A stretch of DNA of 64,000 nucleotides. Source: Parasponia andersonii. Its lineage: Eukaryota; Streptophyta; Magnoliopsida; Rosales; Cannabaceae. A program made the translations under genes and the position numbers. The stretch is taken from assembly GCA_002914805.1 (NCBI GenBank), contig JXTB01000193.1:615428-679427 (forward strand), in the 5' to 3' direction. The notes beneath the pieces were generated by a model, which did no database searches, had not been told where the DNA came from, and saw nothing but the letters and a program-made list of their open reading frames with translations. The stretch's first letter is position 1. Each line of letters begins with the position of its first letter. Shown in pieces: positions 22,701-34,749 of the stretch.

Positions 22701-23815
22701 CATCCTCTTAGTTGCTAAGAACAGTCTTCCAAGGATAATTGGAAGATTTTCATTTTCCTCTATATTAAAAATAATGAAATCAGCTAGGAAGAATAACTTA
22801 TCAACCTTCACAAACATATTCTTAATAATTCTTCTTGGATACTTGATAGACCTATCTGCAGATTAGATCATAGTCGTTGTTGGCCTTACTTCATCCAAAT
22901 CAAGTTTTCGAAAGATAGAAAATGACATTAAGTTGATACTAGCTCCTAAATCACATAAAGCCTTACCGATAAAACGATTACTAATAGTGCATAGGATGTT
23001 AAAGGTTCCTAGATCTTCAAGCTTAGGGGGAAACTTATTTTGAAGAATGGTACTAGATTCTTCCGTGAGAGTGATAGTCTTAAACTCTCCCAATCTCTTT
23101 TTCTTAGAGAGGATCTCCTTCATAGACTTTACATAACTCGACATTTATTCAAGTGCCTTGGTGAAAGGAATGTTGATGTGTAGCTACTTAAACACTTCCA
23201 AGAACTTGGAGAATTTTTTGTCAAGCTTCTTCTTTTGAAAGCGTTGAGGAAAGGCAATAGTGGATTATATGGACATGACTTTGATAGTGATATTGAGAGA
23301 CTATCAATATTCACCTTTTTGATAGGCTTTTCTCCCTCATTCTTTTTAGTTTGCTCTTCCTCAATAGCTTCTTCAAAGAATGGTAAAGAAGATGAAGTGG
23401 TCTTCTCAACAATTTTCATTAACTCTTTCCCACTTCTAAATATAATCGAATTACAATGCTTCTTACCTTCATTTCTTGAATTCACTTTGGTGTAACTAGG
23501 TAACTCTCCTTGAGGACAGTTGGTTATAACATTGGTCAATTAGCCAAGTTGTGTCTCTAAGGACCACATGGTGGCCGCTTGATTTTAAAGAGTGTCTTCA
23601 TTCTTTGAGATGTATTACATAAGGATCTCCTCTATAGATATCTTCTTCTCTTGTGATGGTTGCTCTTGATTTGGATATCCCTGATGTTGCATTGATCTTG
23701 CATTAGAATTCTGCTTTTATTGATTATGGCTACTCCAAGAGAGATTTGGATGATTTCTTTATCCCAGATTATAAGAGTTGGAGTATGGATTGTTGTATTG
23801 CTGCTGATTGTAGTT
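22701..23815 (-). pseudogene. gag: Element A gag C-terminus and protease
   Basis: From 23815 leftward: NNPYSNSYNLGYKDHPNLSW with nearby stops, then SLETQLG, NCPQGELPSYTKVNSRNEGK and FRSGKEL (gag C-terminal region). After frame changes near 23150 come KEILSKKKRLGEFKTITLTE, GKALCDLGASINLMSFSIF (DLGAS protease active site) and PIILGRLFLATKRM. The order matches Athila-type gag-protease. It breaks at B's insertion. Confidence 0.87.
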
Positions 23816-23820
23816 CTCCA

Positions 23821-26396
23821 TGTGATGCCTAAGATTCTTACATGCATATTAAGCCAATGATAAATATGTTCTAATTGTATATTAGGCATCTAGAAGTCGT
23901 TAATACTAGTTTTATAATAACATGCTCATTCATTAGGTTATTTGCATTTACATACATGTTATTACACTAATGATTGTCGAAGTGTCCCAATACAGTATAA
24001 AGGTTCAATACCATCAAAGAGAGAGAGCTCAGTGTGTTAAAAGAATAAAGAATATAATTATGAAAGTAATACTATGTACACATGCATTAAGATCGTAATT
24101 GTTGATAACTTGATCAAATAGTAGTTTTTCGGTAAAATATAATTTTCACGCATTTTGAAGCCGAATTCATGGTGTGTTTAACATGTCAAATAGGCTTGAT
24201 TCAATGTCTAGGACTCATTTATAACATTTTATTTGTCGGCTTCAGGTAAGCACGAGGTGTCATTCAGGAAACTAATTATATTTAGTCGCACTAAGCTAGC
24301 TTAGATTAAACTTAATTGCGTAATGTCGTTTTTGTGCATTCTATTAATTGAGTGCTAATATTATGTTTGCATAATTGACTTTCTTTTTATGTTTAATGAT
24401 TGGTTAAGGGTCTAGGTTCTACCAAATTACAATAAGATTAGCCATATAGGATCATAAGTCAAAGTATGACTAGTTTTCACTTTCTAAGGTAGGATTCACC
24501 AACTTTGACTACACTTGGGTGTATAGGAGTGACCAGNNNNNNNNNNNNNNNNNNNNNNNNNNNNNNNNNNNNNNNNNNNNNNNNNNNNNNNNNNNNNNNN
24601 NNNNNNNNNNNNNNNNNNNNNNNNNNNNNNNNNNNNNNNNNNNNNNNNNNNNNNNNNNNNNNNNNNNNNNNNNNNNNNNNNNNNNNNNNNNNNNNNNNNN
24701 NNNNNNNNNNNNNNNNNNNNNNNNNNNNNNNNNNNNNNNNNNNNNNNNNNNNNNNNNNNNNNNNNNNNNNNNNNNNNNNNNNNNNNNNGTGGGTGTATTA
24801 AGCTTTCTATACTTCTAATCTGATTTTCTCAACTTGCAATGGATATGTCATGGATTCTATTATATATTCCATTGATTTAGTTGCTGTTTGTAGCCATAGA
24901 CAAGTGCACAAATTGTTTTCAATTTGTCTGAACCGAAAAAGATTTGAAATATGCTTTAATGTTATCTTAGATGTTTCTTTGATGTGTATATGTGGGAATT
25001 GGACTATTAATTATTATGGCAGGTTTAAAACTATGATTTTAGTCATGTGAGAATGTCCCTAAAATAAGGAGGTGCTGTCCAAATGTTTTTAAAATGAAAT
25101 GGCACCATTTAGGAGCAAATAGACTTGTTTTTACAAAATGATGTGCCATTTTGGACCATTTTGTGCTAATGAACTAACATTTATATTTTAATACTTTTAA
25201 ACAGTTTTTCAATACTGGTTGTTGACTACCAAGTACGTTAAGTGATTTATATGCTTCCGAGTCATTTTAAGATCAAGTTTCCTCATTTGGTGAAAGTTAT
25301 TATTTTGGTCTTGTTCAAGTATCTTAATGCATTCTTTTTATAAAATGTGCATATTGAATAATAGTAATTTATGATAAGTGATTAGCACGCCAATCTCTAG
25401 AGGATATTGACTCTTTCCACTATCAATTCCTATTCAGGACACGAGGTAAGTAAAGACATATAACTGCATCATAAGAACTATATGGAAGATGTATTTATGT
25501 GAAACTTACTTATTCCTGAAAGTTATGAAATAGCATGTGTATGGCATGTTTTACATGCAAATGGAGACTTTTATTATATAAGTATTTGAAAGCGAGTACC
25601 ATTGTACCAATTTAATATGACAAGTTTTAATGGCAATTGTTAGTCTATCAGAGCTGGATAGGTAAGTCTGTTGATACAGACTCTCCCGTTGGAGCAGGAT
25701 TTACGGATCTTATAATGTATCTCGTTGAAGCAGGATAATATTAGTGCGTTGTGGGATGCCCCTTTAATGAGGGAAGGAGTTTTCAAAAAAAAAAAAGCTC
25801 ACACGAGGGTCGCACCTTATTTTTACTCTTGGCTAGAGTTTCCGCCCAATGTTATCACGGCCTATCGACTTACGGGACAAGCAATGTACTAAGGGGCCCA
25901 ACTAAGAATAATTTTTAAGGAAAATGCATAGACTCAAATGTTTAAGAAAGAAAAGGGTACAATGGAAACTTTATGAGATTTTAAAGCATTCATAAGCATG
26001 CATAGTTTTTACTTACTGAGCTTTAGCTCATTTTAGTCTTGTGATGCAGATCAGGAGGCACAATTTGGCATTGACTAGCTGGTTGCCTAACTTGCCTTTT
26101 GTCACCATGATCATACAGATGTAGACGAGCTTGATCTGTGGGCGACATTTTTATTTTGAGATATTTTGGTACAATGTGAATACTACTATTGATGGCAAAA
26201 TAGACAAGTGAAAACCTCTTTTGATTGTACATTTTGTTTTTAACAAGAAATACCATACAATTGCTTTTGTTTAAAGGTTTTAGAAAGTTTAAAATTTTCC
26301 CACCTTTTTATCGAAACAAAAGATAATATTTAAGAAAGAATAATACTTCATAGTTTGACTGTATATGACAATATGGTTAAACTAGGAGGTGTTACA
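23821..26396 (+). repeat. Solo LTR H (F family), inserted in element A gag
   Basis: It starts TGTGATGCCTAAGATTCTTA and ends GGAGGTGTTACA, flanked by CTCCA on both sides (23816-23820, 26397-26401). Element A's gag resumes on each side. It is the same family as the LTRs of element F. A run of 252 Ns (24537-24788) lies inside. It holds the donor-like GAGGTAAGTA (GT at 25446) and acceptor-like TTGTGATGCAG (AG at 26048-26049) seen in every family member. Confidence 0.9.
24537..24788. other. assembly gap (252 N)
   Basis: A run of N inside solo LTR H. Open frames drawn across it are meaningless. Confidence 1.
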
Positions 26397-26401
26397 CTCC
26401 A

Positions 26402-27347
26402 TGAAGTAAGCCGACTCCATATTCAAAGGGTAATAGGAACTCAAATAGTTGTCACCACATTTCTCACAAGCTCTAGCTTAGCTTTGCATTGCATGTATTG
26501 CATAGAGTGCCATAGAATTAAGCTTCTTAGTTATTGACTCTACATTCTTTGTTAGTACACTAACTTGAGATATCAATGAGGAAATAACTTCTAACTCATT
26601 GATACTAGCGGCTCTCCTTGGATTAACATACTCGGAAGACTATTGGTAGTTGTTTGCCACTATTTCTTCTAGTAATTCATTAACATCATCTGTTGATTTA
26701 CCAATTAATACACCACTGGCTACCGTATCTACAATGTTTGAATAAGAAGCTATTTAGGTATCCTATGGTGTGGACACTTCTTCATAAATTGCATATAGGC
26801 TCCAAAGCCTCGTATAAGGATTTATTATCAAATTACACAAAGGAAGTGATGTCATTCCTTAACTTAATAGTATTATCTGGATAGAAGAACTTGGTAAGAA
26901 ATTGCTGAGCTAAGTCATACCAAGTAGTGATTGATCCCGATGGTAAAGCATTCAACCAACTCTTTGCCTTATCCCTTAAGAAGAATGGGAACAACCTCAA
27001 GTGAATGGCATCCTCGCTAGCTTCATTGTGCTTCAAAGTGTCGCATATATCTAGAAAATTCATAATGTGTTGGTTTGGATCATCACTAGGAAAATCACTA
27101 AATTAATACATGACTTGCACCATCTGATGATTGACAGCTTCAACTTAAAGCTGCTAGCATTGACAACTAGTCTTTGAATACTAGGACCAAACCTATCGAT
27201 AACAGGAACTGCAAAGTCCTTCAAAGGTCTAGGATTGTCTTGGTTTCCGATAGCTACTTGAGGGTTCATCTCTTGATTCCTCTATCTTCGAATTCCCATC
27301 AAAATATGCTCAATCTCAGGATCAAATTATATGAATTCTGCACTCAT
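26402..27347 (-). pseudogene. gag: Element A gag, N-terminal and central part
   Basis: From 27347 leftward: RPLKDFAVPVIDRFGPSIQR, then MNFLDICDTLKHNEASEDAI, LRLFPFFLRDKAKSWLNALP, GSITTWYDLAQQFLTKFF and KLRNDITSFV, the capsid core of Athila-type gag. Near 26440-26480 a knuckle-like CEKCGDNYLSSYYP runs into YFMENYNQQQYNNPYSN, continuing across H into 23815. There are frame changes near 27060 and stops near 26500-26600. Confidence 0.9.
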
Positions 27348-27459
27348 TGTACATCTCATATAGTGAAATTAAATATCTGAGATCCACAACAAGAACAAAA
27401 AGTTTGAATTAAATCAAAACTAATAGATATTAGTATTAACAAGTAGTAAATCACCATAC

Positions 27460-27477
27460 TCCCTACGAACAACGCCA
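27460..27477 (-). other. Element A primer binding site (tRNA-Asp type)
   Basis: On the minus strand TGGCGTTGTTCGTAGGGA follows a short T-rich stretch after the LTR end. It is a diverged form of the TGGCGCCGTTGCC site used by Athila-like elements. Confidence 0.7.
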
Positions 27478-27483
27478 AAAACT

Positions 27484-29058
27484 TGTGAGACTATTTCTAA
27501 CACACAAATCATAAGTATAAGGGTCGGAACAAGTAATATAGATAGTATGAGAGTATTGTTCCCTCGGAGAGTACTTAATTCACATTTTGCTAACTACTAA
27601 CTAAGACTAGTTTCTAATTTATCCAGACAATAATAATTGATGGTTATAAGCACAAATCAAAATATAAATACTATGTAAAATGAAATAATAGAAATCAAAA
27701 CAAAGCAAGCAAAATTTATTCTAATAACAATGATAGGGAACCTAGGGTTGCAATCTATACTCTAATTCCTTTAATTACTACTTTTCCTCACAATTCAATC
27801 ATCCATTTAGAGTTAATAACTGAGAATTTAATTGTATTTACAAACTCCTTTCTAAGACATAAGTAAAAATATGTAGACAAACTAATATGTTACTACTAAC
27901 ATAAATTGACTTGATTCATTAACTTTAGAAATTCTCTCAAAATGGTATAAGTTGCATAGGTATATTCTTAGCATATATAAAATCACCCCACATTAGATGA
28001 TCTTATGTTGTCCTATCTATATCTAAACATAAATTTCCTTTCCCACGTTCATAAAGATTTCACAATACAACTCTATTTAGTGACCAAGTAAATAGATGCA
28101 TTAAGGTCATGATAGAACAATTAATTCATCAATGGATACCAAGAACAAATAAAGAAAACAAGGTAATTAGATTACATTAGAGGTTCAATTGCATCTCTAG
28201 AAATAGAATTTAGCTCATGTTCATACAAAATGAATCAAAACAAATATAACAAGATTGATACATATTTATTTGCATAAAATAGAGGAGAAAGACAAGAGCA
28301 AAAGGAAAGAAAAAACTCTTTTGGAGCTTCAAATATGATTTTCTCCTTTTTGAATCCTCTTATTAATTTTGTTTTGTCCTTAGAATAGCTCTAGAATCCT
28401 TTGGCTACTAGAGTTTTCGTTCTCCCTTTAGATGAGTGAAAGATGAGTTAAATAGAGGAGGTTCATGAATTAAATATGGGATTTCTAAAACTTGTTCTAC
28501 ACTTTTTAGCGCTGCGGCACCAAAACTAGCAGAAAAATGTCTCCGCAGTGCTGCTGGTGTTACGGCACCAAGGACATGAGGCTGTGGTGTCACAATTTAG
28601 CATTGTTGCAGCACCGAATTGGGGCTATGGTGTCAAAAATTTGTGCTGCAGTGCCACAAAAATAGGACTGCAGCCATGGATGGATTTGGGGCTATGGCCT
28701 CACAGATTTGGCACTGTAGCCCCGTGATTTTGGGGCTGCAGTGCCATATTGTTAGGGATATAGCCCCAAATTTTGGGGCTGCGGCACCAATTCTTTTGTT
28801 GTGATACGGCGTTGAATTATCTTGCTTCAAACTTCATTCTAAAAGTTCTATCACCAGTCTTCTCTCGTTAAGTACAACTTTGTCACTTAAATATTTTGAT
28901 TTAACTCTAATTTAGCTCCAAAAAGGCAACATTCTTTGCCCAACGATGTCATATTTAAAATATGCATCAAAAACAATGAAACAAGTAAAAAAGCTCACGA
29001 GATAAGCAATTCTTAAGCTGGAAAGGATAGTAAAGATAATTGTAAAATACACTTATCA
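27484..29058 (-). repeat. Element A 5' LTR
   Basis: On the minus strand it begins TGATAAGTGTATTTTACAAT and ends AATAGTCTCACA, just before the primer site. About 28500-28810 is a GC-richer block in which GCTGCGGCACC-like and GGGGCTRYRG-like words recur every 30-45 bases, a degenerate minisatellite. GCATT (29059-29063) would be the target duplication, but the matching left end was not found. Confidence 0.8.
28505..28805. repeat. degenerate GC-rich minisatellite in element A LTR
   Basis: Variants of 'GGGGCTGCAGTGCC' and 'GCTGCGGCACC' recur about eight times, separated by AT-rich 'AATTT' spacers. The open frames on both strands here are products of this repeat. Confidence 0.6.
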
Positions 29059-32000
29059 GCATTATAGCCATAAATCCTTCCTAGTTGCCGTGTTTACTGC
29101 TGTAAACTGAGAGAACAATCACCAAACAGGCGCACACAATGATATATAGATAGTAGGCATATGTGTTTTAAAAAAATTTAATTAGGTATATGTCCTTGTC
29201 TTTGCACCAATCACATCTCCATTTTTCCTTAGGTGAGATAGGCTTCTCTAAATGTCAGTTCATGCTACCCATTAGGCTACACTTATGAGCCATTTAAGTT
29301 CCACACGGTTAAGTACTAGTAGTTCTCGTAATAATATATGATAGACATTAGCATGATTATATTGATTCTTTAATTAGTACTACATTAACTTAGGGGCACT
29401 TCTTGGTGGGACTGTACTTATCATATATATACATAATATTTTTTTTCGGAGTAAGATCACGCTGATTAAGCTAAATCCATTAATTCTAGCTATGAGTTAG
29501 TGTGATCACTAAGTTAAAAAAAAGGGAGCTCATTAACCTTTTATAATAATTATGTGTATATAGTCTCAAATATGAAGAAATATATAGCTGTGCCACGTCT
29601 CATCTATATATATTTGCCTTAGCTAATCTAAATGAGCAGAATTAATCCACTTATACCTTATGCTCCCCTCATGGCCTTGCACAAAGATTCTATATCTAGT
29701 TCTGTTTCTATCTTTTTACACAGCCAAAATGTCTGTCGTCTTTTCTTTTGGGGGATTCTTCCCTTAATAATTTTTATATGATCACTATGTTTCTTTTCCT
29801 TTTCGTTATTACGTATTTTTATTATTAGTTGCTTTCATTGAGAAGAGAAGTAGTAGCATAATTAATTTATGACTAGGGCTTACTATTATTTACTACATAT
29901 AAAGAGTTAGGGGAGGATTATCAATTTGATCATCTTTTAAAATATATGATAAAAAATGAACATTCTAAAAAGTAGAATTTTTATTGTCATCTTATTTAGT
30001 GAAAATTTCAGATTTTCAAAATTATCTCTGACTCAGTTCCAGTCAAAAAATCAAAAATAAAGGAAGATTGTTCTATTACTATCAAATAATTGTTCGACAC
30101 AAGTCGAACGCGAAGGCTTGACTCCAGTTGAATTGTTCAACTATGGTCAAGTAATGGTTCGACTGAGATTGAAAATTTTCAAGTGTCAATTGAAAATCGT
30201 TCAGAACAACTAGGAGAGATAACAGAACAAGTTCGACCGTGATCGAAATTTACGACCTTAGTTAAGCAAAGGCACTACCACGATCGGGATCTAGACTGGC
30301 AATAATGGTAGAAGTAGTTTGGAGTTTGTTAGAGAAAAATATATTTTGGGGTTTATTTGAGAATATGGTATTTAAGTAATTTTATATATGTGACATGATA
30401 ATGGGAATTAGTTTTGAAAATATTTATGGGTTAGTCCCTTAAGTTTAGTAGACCTCCTAAGTGTAAATTCCCTAAATAACTAAGGATACATGTGTTGGAA
30501 AATGGTGTCTAAATATTATTATGAAGTTCCATTTTGAGGCATAAAAATGAGTAGGATCTACTTCATATTTTTGACAGGTTATGGTAGATTCTAGTTCTCC
30601 TCCTTGAGGATTTCGAAATCGTATACTCATATACTTAAAATGGAACTTGCATATATGAGAAATTAAAACTTAAATACACCCATAAATTTGGAAAATGAAA
30701 AAGGAAAGTTTGAAAGCTTATTCTACATTGGAAAAGAATAAAGACAAAGAGATGTTTAAATAGGTTTGCCAAAATTTTAGTTGTAAGATTGTGTGGCATA
30801 GAGGTTCTATCATGTGCGCAGATACAAGGGATGCAAATCCTTTTGTGTTAAAATGGAAAAAAAAAAATCGTTTTTTCCCCTTTTTTCTAGAATTGTTAAT
30901 TTTTCCTCGAAGTTTGGTGCATTACTTGTTATTTCGAAAAATTGTTGTATTCTAGGAAAAGATATCTAATAATCTTAAGCAACCTGAGAGGAGGCAAAAT
31001 TTATTGCAAGGACATTGTGTATACATAAATATCGATTTATTTTTTTGCTCATGTGCATGTTGTTTATATTAGTATAGTTCATATTCAATTTTGCTCCTTG
31101 TTCTATTAATTGATTATTATTGTTATATTATTTTGATTATATTTTGCAATAAATAGTATTTATTCTTTTACACATATATGCTTATATTGTTTAAGAACAT
31201 GCACATCTTTATAAATTTTCATCAATTCCCATATATGGAACTACAAATTAAAAGCCAGTGAAGAAGTTTCTTGTTATGGTGGGAGACGCGTTTGTACTCA
31301 TCAACTATTTTTTTTTTTTCCTGCCTGATAATAAATCAACTACTCAGGAATATAAATATAATGATTTTAAACTAAAATTTGTGGTAACAATATTAAAACT
31401 TTATGTTATTGGGTTATATAAATCATTTTTTATTTTTAGAGCATGATTCTTTTTTAAGGAGATATAACTCAATATTTATTCGTTTTCGTTCACAACAATT
31501 CTACGCAAACTTTGAGTAGGCATACGTGAGGAATTAGATTTGGGTATCTAGATTTCAAATCCAATAATTCGTACATATATATAATATATAGCAACTTCCT
31601 TTGCTTTCTAATATTTACTTTCTGTTTTTCCTTTTTCTTTTGGAGATTTTTTATTTTCTTTTCCTATTGTTGTCTTTTGGAATATTTGAATCTATGTGAC
31701 TTTTTCCCTGACCAAGGCACGTAGACGTGCGTACATGTACATTTGTATTAAATAAAGAGTAGACAAATGTGTTTTTAATTAATTTTAATTAATGCTGAGA
31801 GGAAACTAGACTAAAAGTACTGGTAAACTGCCTTAATTAGTTTTTTTTTGTAAAACCTATATTATTATTAAAAAAAAAAGAGCAAAGGTACATGCATTGC
31901 AAATCATGCACTATTTATATGCCTTGCAAATATAAAAGAACATGTATAGCTAAAGTAACTGGGACCAGTTATACAATAATTTTCACAAAGATTCTTCACT

Positions 32001-32399
32001 TTCACAACTTAAATACTTGCTAGTTAATCTGTTTAAAGGCACTGTATAATCTTAAAAAAATCTGTTCAAGTATATATTAATCAACTTTTGTGAAGCATCG
32101 CTAAGTAAATACAAGTTATTAGCTGTAATATTTGGTTGACGGCAACAAATGGTGAAAATTAAGAAGCCCAAAAATTTCCCAGCTATTGTTGATTAGGGAA
32201 AAAAAATAGTAAAAAAAATAAAAAAACAAACAAATAAGAACAAACAAATAAATTTGTCTTATTTGGTTTATTTGGTTGATAAGAGTTAAGAGACAGACGC
32301 CGGATTATTATTTGTCTTTTAGCAAACCTCGATAGAATGGAGGAAATTATATTACGAGAGAAAGAAAAATAAGAGATAGATCAGAAACAGGCATTAACC
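29059..32399. other. unassigned AT-rich DNA
   Basis: No gene, LTR pair or RNA gene was recognised. 30080-30310 is richer in GTTCGAC/GTCGAAC-like words on both strands. Poly-T and poly-A runs are common. It may hold old element fragments that are too decayed to name. Confidence 0.4.
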
Positions 32400-32944
32400 T
32401 GGCCTCTTAAGACAAAAAAAAAAAGAAAGAAATAAAATTAGCGAAACTAATAGTTTGGTTTCATAATACAATCATCATAAACAAAAGATGAAATAAAAGA
32501 TGGAGCGGACCACAATCAAGTAGAACAAACAAAGGAAGGAGCATGAGAAGCTAAAGAATTAGCTATACGATTACCCTCGCGATAGATATGAGTGACCACA
32601 AAATCTAAATTAATAATGTACTCCAATACTCTATATCAAACTGATCTCCAACGGAAAGGAATTTTAAGAGAACGTATCAAAAGAAGAGAAATCATGTAGA
32701 CTGAAGCATTCTCTAACCAGATACGCTTCCATCTATATTTCCAAGCAAAATTAATCGTATAAATTGCCACCACTAATTCTCTCTCAAACGTGTAACTACT
32801 TCCTAAAGGTATAGAAAAATATCTGTGAACAAACCCTCTATGAGTCCGAAGTATCTTTGAACACCCAGAAAGACCTAGTGAGCTATACACAGAACCATCA
32901 GTATTGACCTTGACCTAGAATAAAGGGGTAGGTCTCAATATAAC
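32400..32944 (-). pseudogene. LINE J 3' part: RNase H domain and tail
   Basis: From 32930 leftward: VKVNTDGSVYSSLGLSGCSK (first catalytic Asp in NTDGS), FERELVVAIYTINFAWKYRW (Glu), WLENASVYMISLLL (an Ala where the family has Asp), then after a stop FVVTHIYREGNRIANSLASH and WSAPSFISSFVYDD. This is the C-terminal RNase H of plant L1-type LINEs and the usual end-of-ORF2 wording. It is split from its upstream part (42364-42975) by element I. Confidence 0.85.
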
Positions 32945-34734
32945 TGTTGGGATTTTTACCCTAAAAACCAGATTTCCAATTTTACCCTTTTGAGTATAAA
33001 CAACTATCTCGTATATGAAATTATGATATTTGCTAGATTAAACAATCTTAGTTGAATAGTTTATTCATCTTAAAAAGATTACATGACTTTATATGTATAT
33101 AAAGAAACAAACATGATTAAGTGTTAATTATGGGGAGACTTGTTTCTTTATCTAAGTCTAAATGAAGTAGTTTACAATTTGTAAATAAAAATAGAATACT
33201 TTATTTACTATAGATTGTAGTATTTGTTTATCTCAACGGGAATGATGTGTCTAAAATCATTAAAGTATCTGACTTCGGATAGAAACACTAATACAACATA
33301 AACAAGTTATATGTACTAACCTGGACTAAATAATATAAAGAATTGGAGTGTCGTAACTCAATTCTTATATTATCACAAACTAGCTCTTAGCATATAAATC
33401 TTAATCCTTGATATTAGACTGTACTTGCTTTTATGGGTTATAGCCTTTTAATTTGTTAAAAGACTAACCTCTATGAAGTTAGAGGTGAACTCTGCATGTT
33501 CGAGGTTATGCCTTATGAATTGATGGGAATACTAAATAATTAAGGACACTATACATTTATGCCACTTTAGGTTCTTTCAAGATTCATGGAATAATTAAAT
33601 CTAAGATCTTAGTATTCACTTTGTAAATTGGTTGACAATTTTGTCTAAATGGCCATTGAGAACAAAATTATCGACAACATTATTCCTTGATAGAAAGATG
33701 GTAACTTAAAGGTAAATAGGTGTTGAAGGGGTATTATGATAATTTCACCTATCCATCTACGGCGTTATATAGGGATTATATATGTGATATAGAATATGCT
33801 AAGTGGATCAGTTAATCAAGATTAGTTAATTAAATCTTTATAAACGACATGACATTTAATCTAAGAGTGCAGTATTAGGCCTTTAGTGGAGTATCCCCTT
33901 TACTAATAATATTTATATAAATACTATAATAAGATTTATTATGTATTTATCATATTATTGGAGCTTAGATTATTTAGATCCATTAGGTCCCTTGTCTAGC
34001 TCAATTAAGCTCATTAATTGGTTGGTGGTATTTGTGAAATAAGTTTCATGAAATTGTGTAAAATAATGATTCTACACAGAAGTTGGTATTTTTATAAATA
34101 AGTTTCATGAGTTGGACATATTTATAAAAATACACCCAAAGCCCAAATTGGAGAACAAGCCCAATCCTAATTGGACTAGGGTTAGCAGTTTTTGGTCCCA
34201 TATATATAAGATATATGAGAGGAAAAACTACACAGTAACTCATATAGAGTCACACGCATAAGGCACAGGGAGAGGGAGAGAAAATTGGCCAACCTAGGCT
34301 AAGTGAGAGTTAAAAAGATTTTCCACAATCTCATAGTCTCATCTTACATCCCGGTGTTCCATAGGATCAAGAAGGTTCTTTAACGAAGGTTTCGACTTGG
34401 TGCCCACTTGCTTCGTCAATCAACAGCAAGAGCATAGACAAGAAGATCTAAGGTTGGAGGTTTGATCACCATTAATAAAGAGATCAAGGAGGAATACGCT
34501 ACAAGAAGTAAACCCTAATCTCATATCTAGGGTTTTGTATCTAGATTTAATTTATGTTGTACATGATCCTGTATATGATGCATATGTATTATATAGTTAT
34601 GAAAACTATTTTCATGTAAAAATTTTAAAACCTAAATCTGCTAATTTTTCCGCTGTGTTCATGATATGATCATGTATTTTTCCATATCTGCATGCATGTA
34701 TAATTTTCCTAAGTGTTAGGTCAATATACTAACA
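32945..34734 (+). repeat. Element I 5' LTR
   Basis: It starts TGTTGGGATTTTTACCCTAA and ends TCAATATACTAACA. A TATA-rich box is at 34201-34208, followed by 'CTACACAGTAACTCATATAG', where transcripts may begin. It aligns throughout with 40562-42358. Confidence 0.92.
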
Positions 34735-34736
34735 AT

Positions 34737-34749
34737 TGGTATCAAGAGC
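34737..34749 (+). other. Element I primer binding site
   Basis: TGGTATCAAGAGC lies two bases after the LTR. It is the form with an extra A common in copia elements and is directed at initiator tRNA-Met. Confidence 0.8.

Larger units (their letters stand above)
5150..29058 (-). mobile_element. Element A: Athila-like Ty3/gypsy retrotransposon, split and decayed
   Basis: Reading on the minus strand, the parts are: 5' LTR (29058-27484), a tRNA-Asp-type primer site (27477-27460), gag (27347-26402, then 23815 leftward), protease (about 23150-22701, then 6460-6100), the integrase end (about 6090-5846), and a post-pol leader-like stretch to about 5150. It is interrupted by solo LTR H (duplication CTCCA) and by element B (duplication ATGAC). 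Across both breaks the protein frame rejoins once the duplication is counted once. The reverse transcriptase, RNase H and most of the integrase are missing between protease and integrase end. No 3' LTR was found on the left. The wording of gag and protease and the TGGCG primer site fit the Athila group. Confidence 0.85.

Noticed and set aside
24505..24818. Open frames of 98-99 codons across the N run
   Set aside because: Almost all residues are unknown because the frame runs through the assembly gap.
28408..28830. Open frames on both strands with Cys/His-rich text
   Set aside because: They are produced by the degenerate GC-rich repeat of element A's LTR.
34046..34243. Minus-strand frame of 65 codons, nearly identical at 41661-41858
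   Set aside because: It is in the same position in both LTRs of element I, so identity reflects the LTR pair; there is no domain and no sign of selection.
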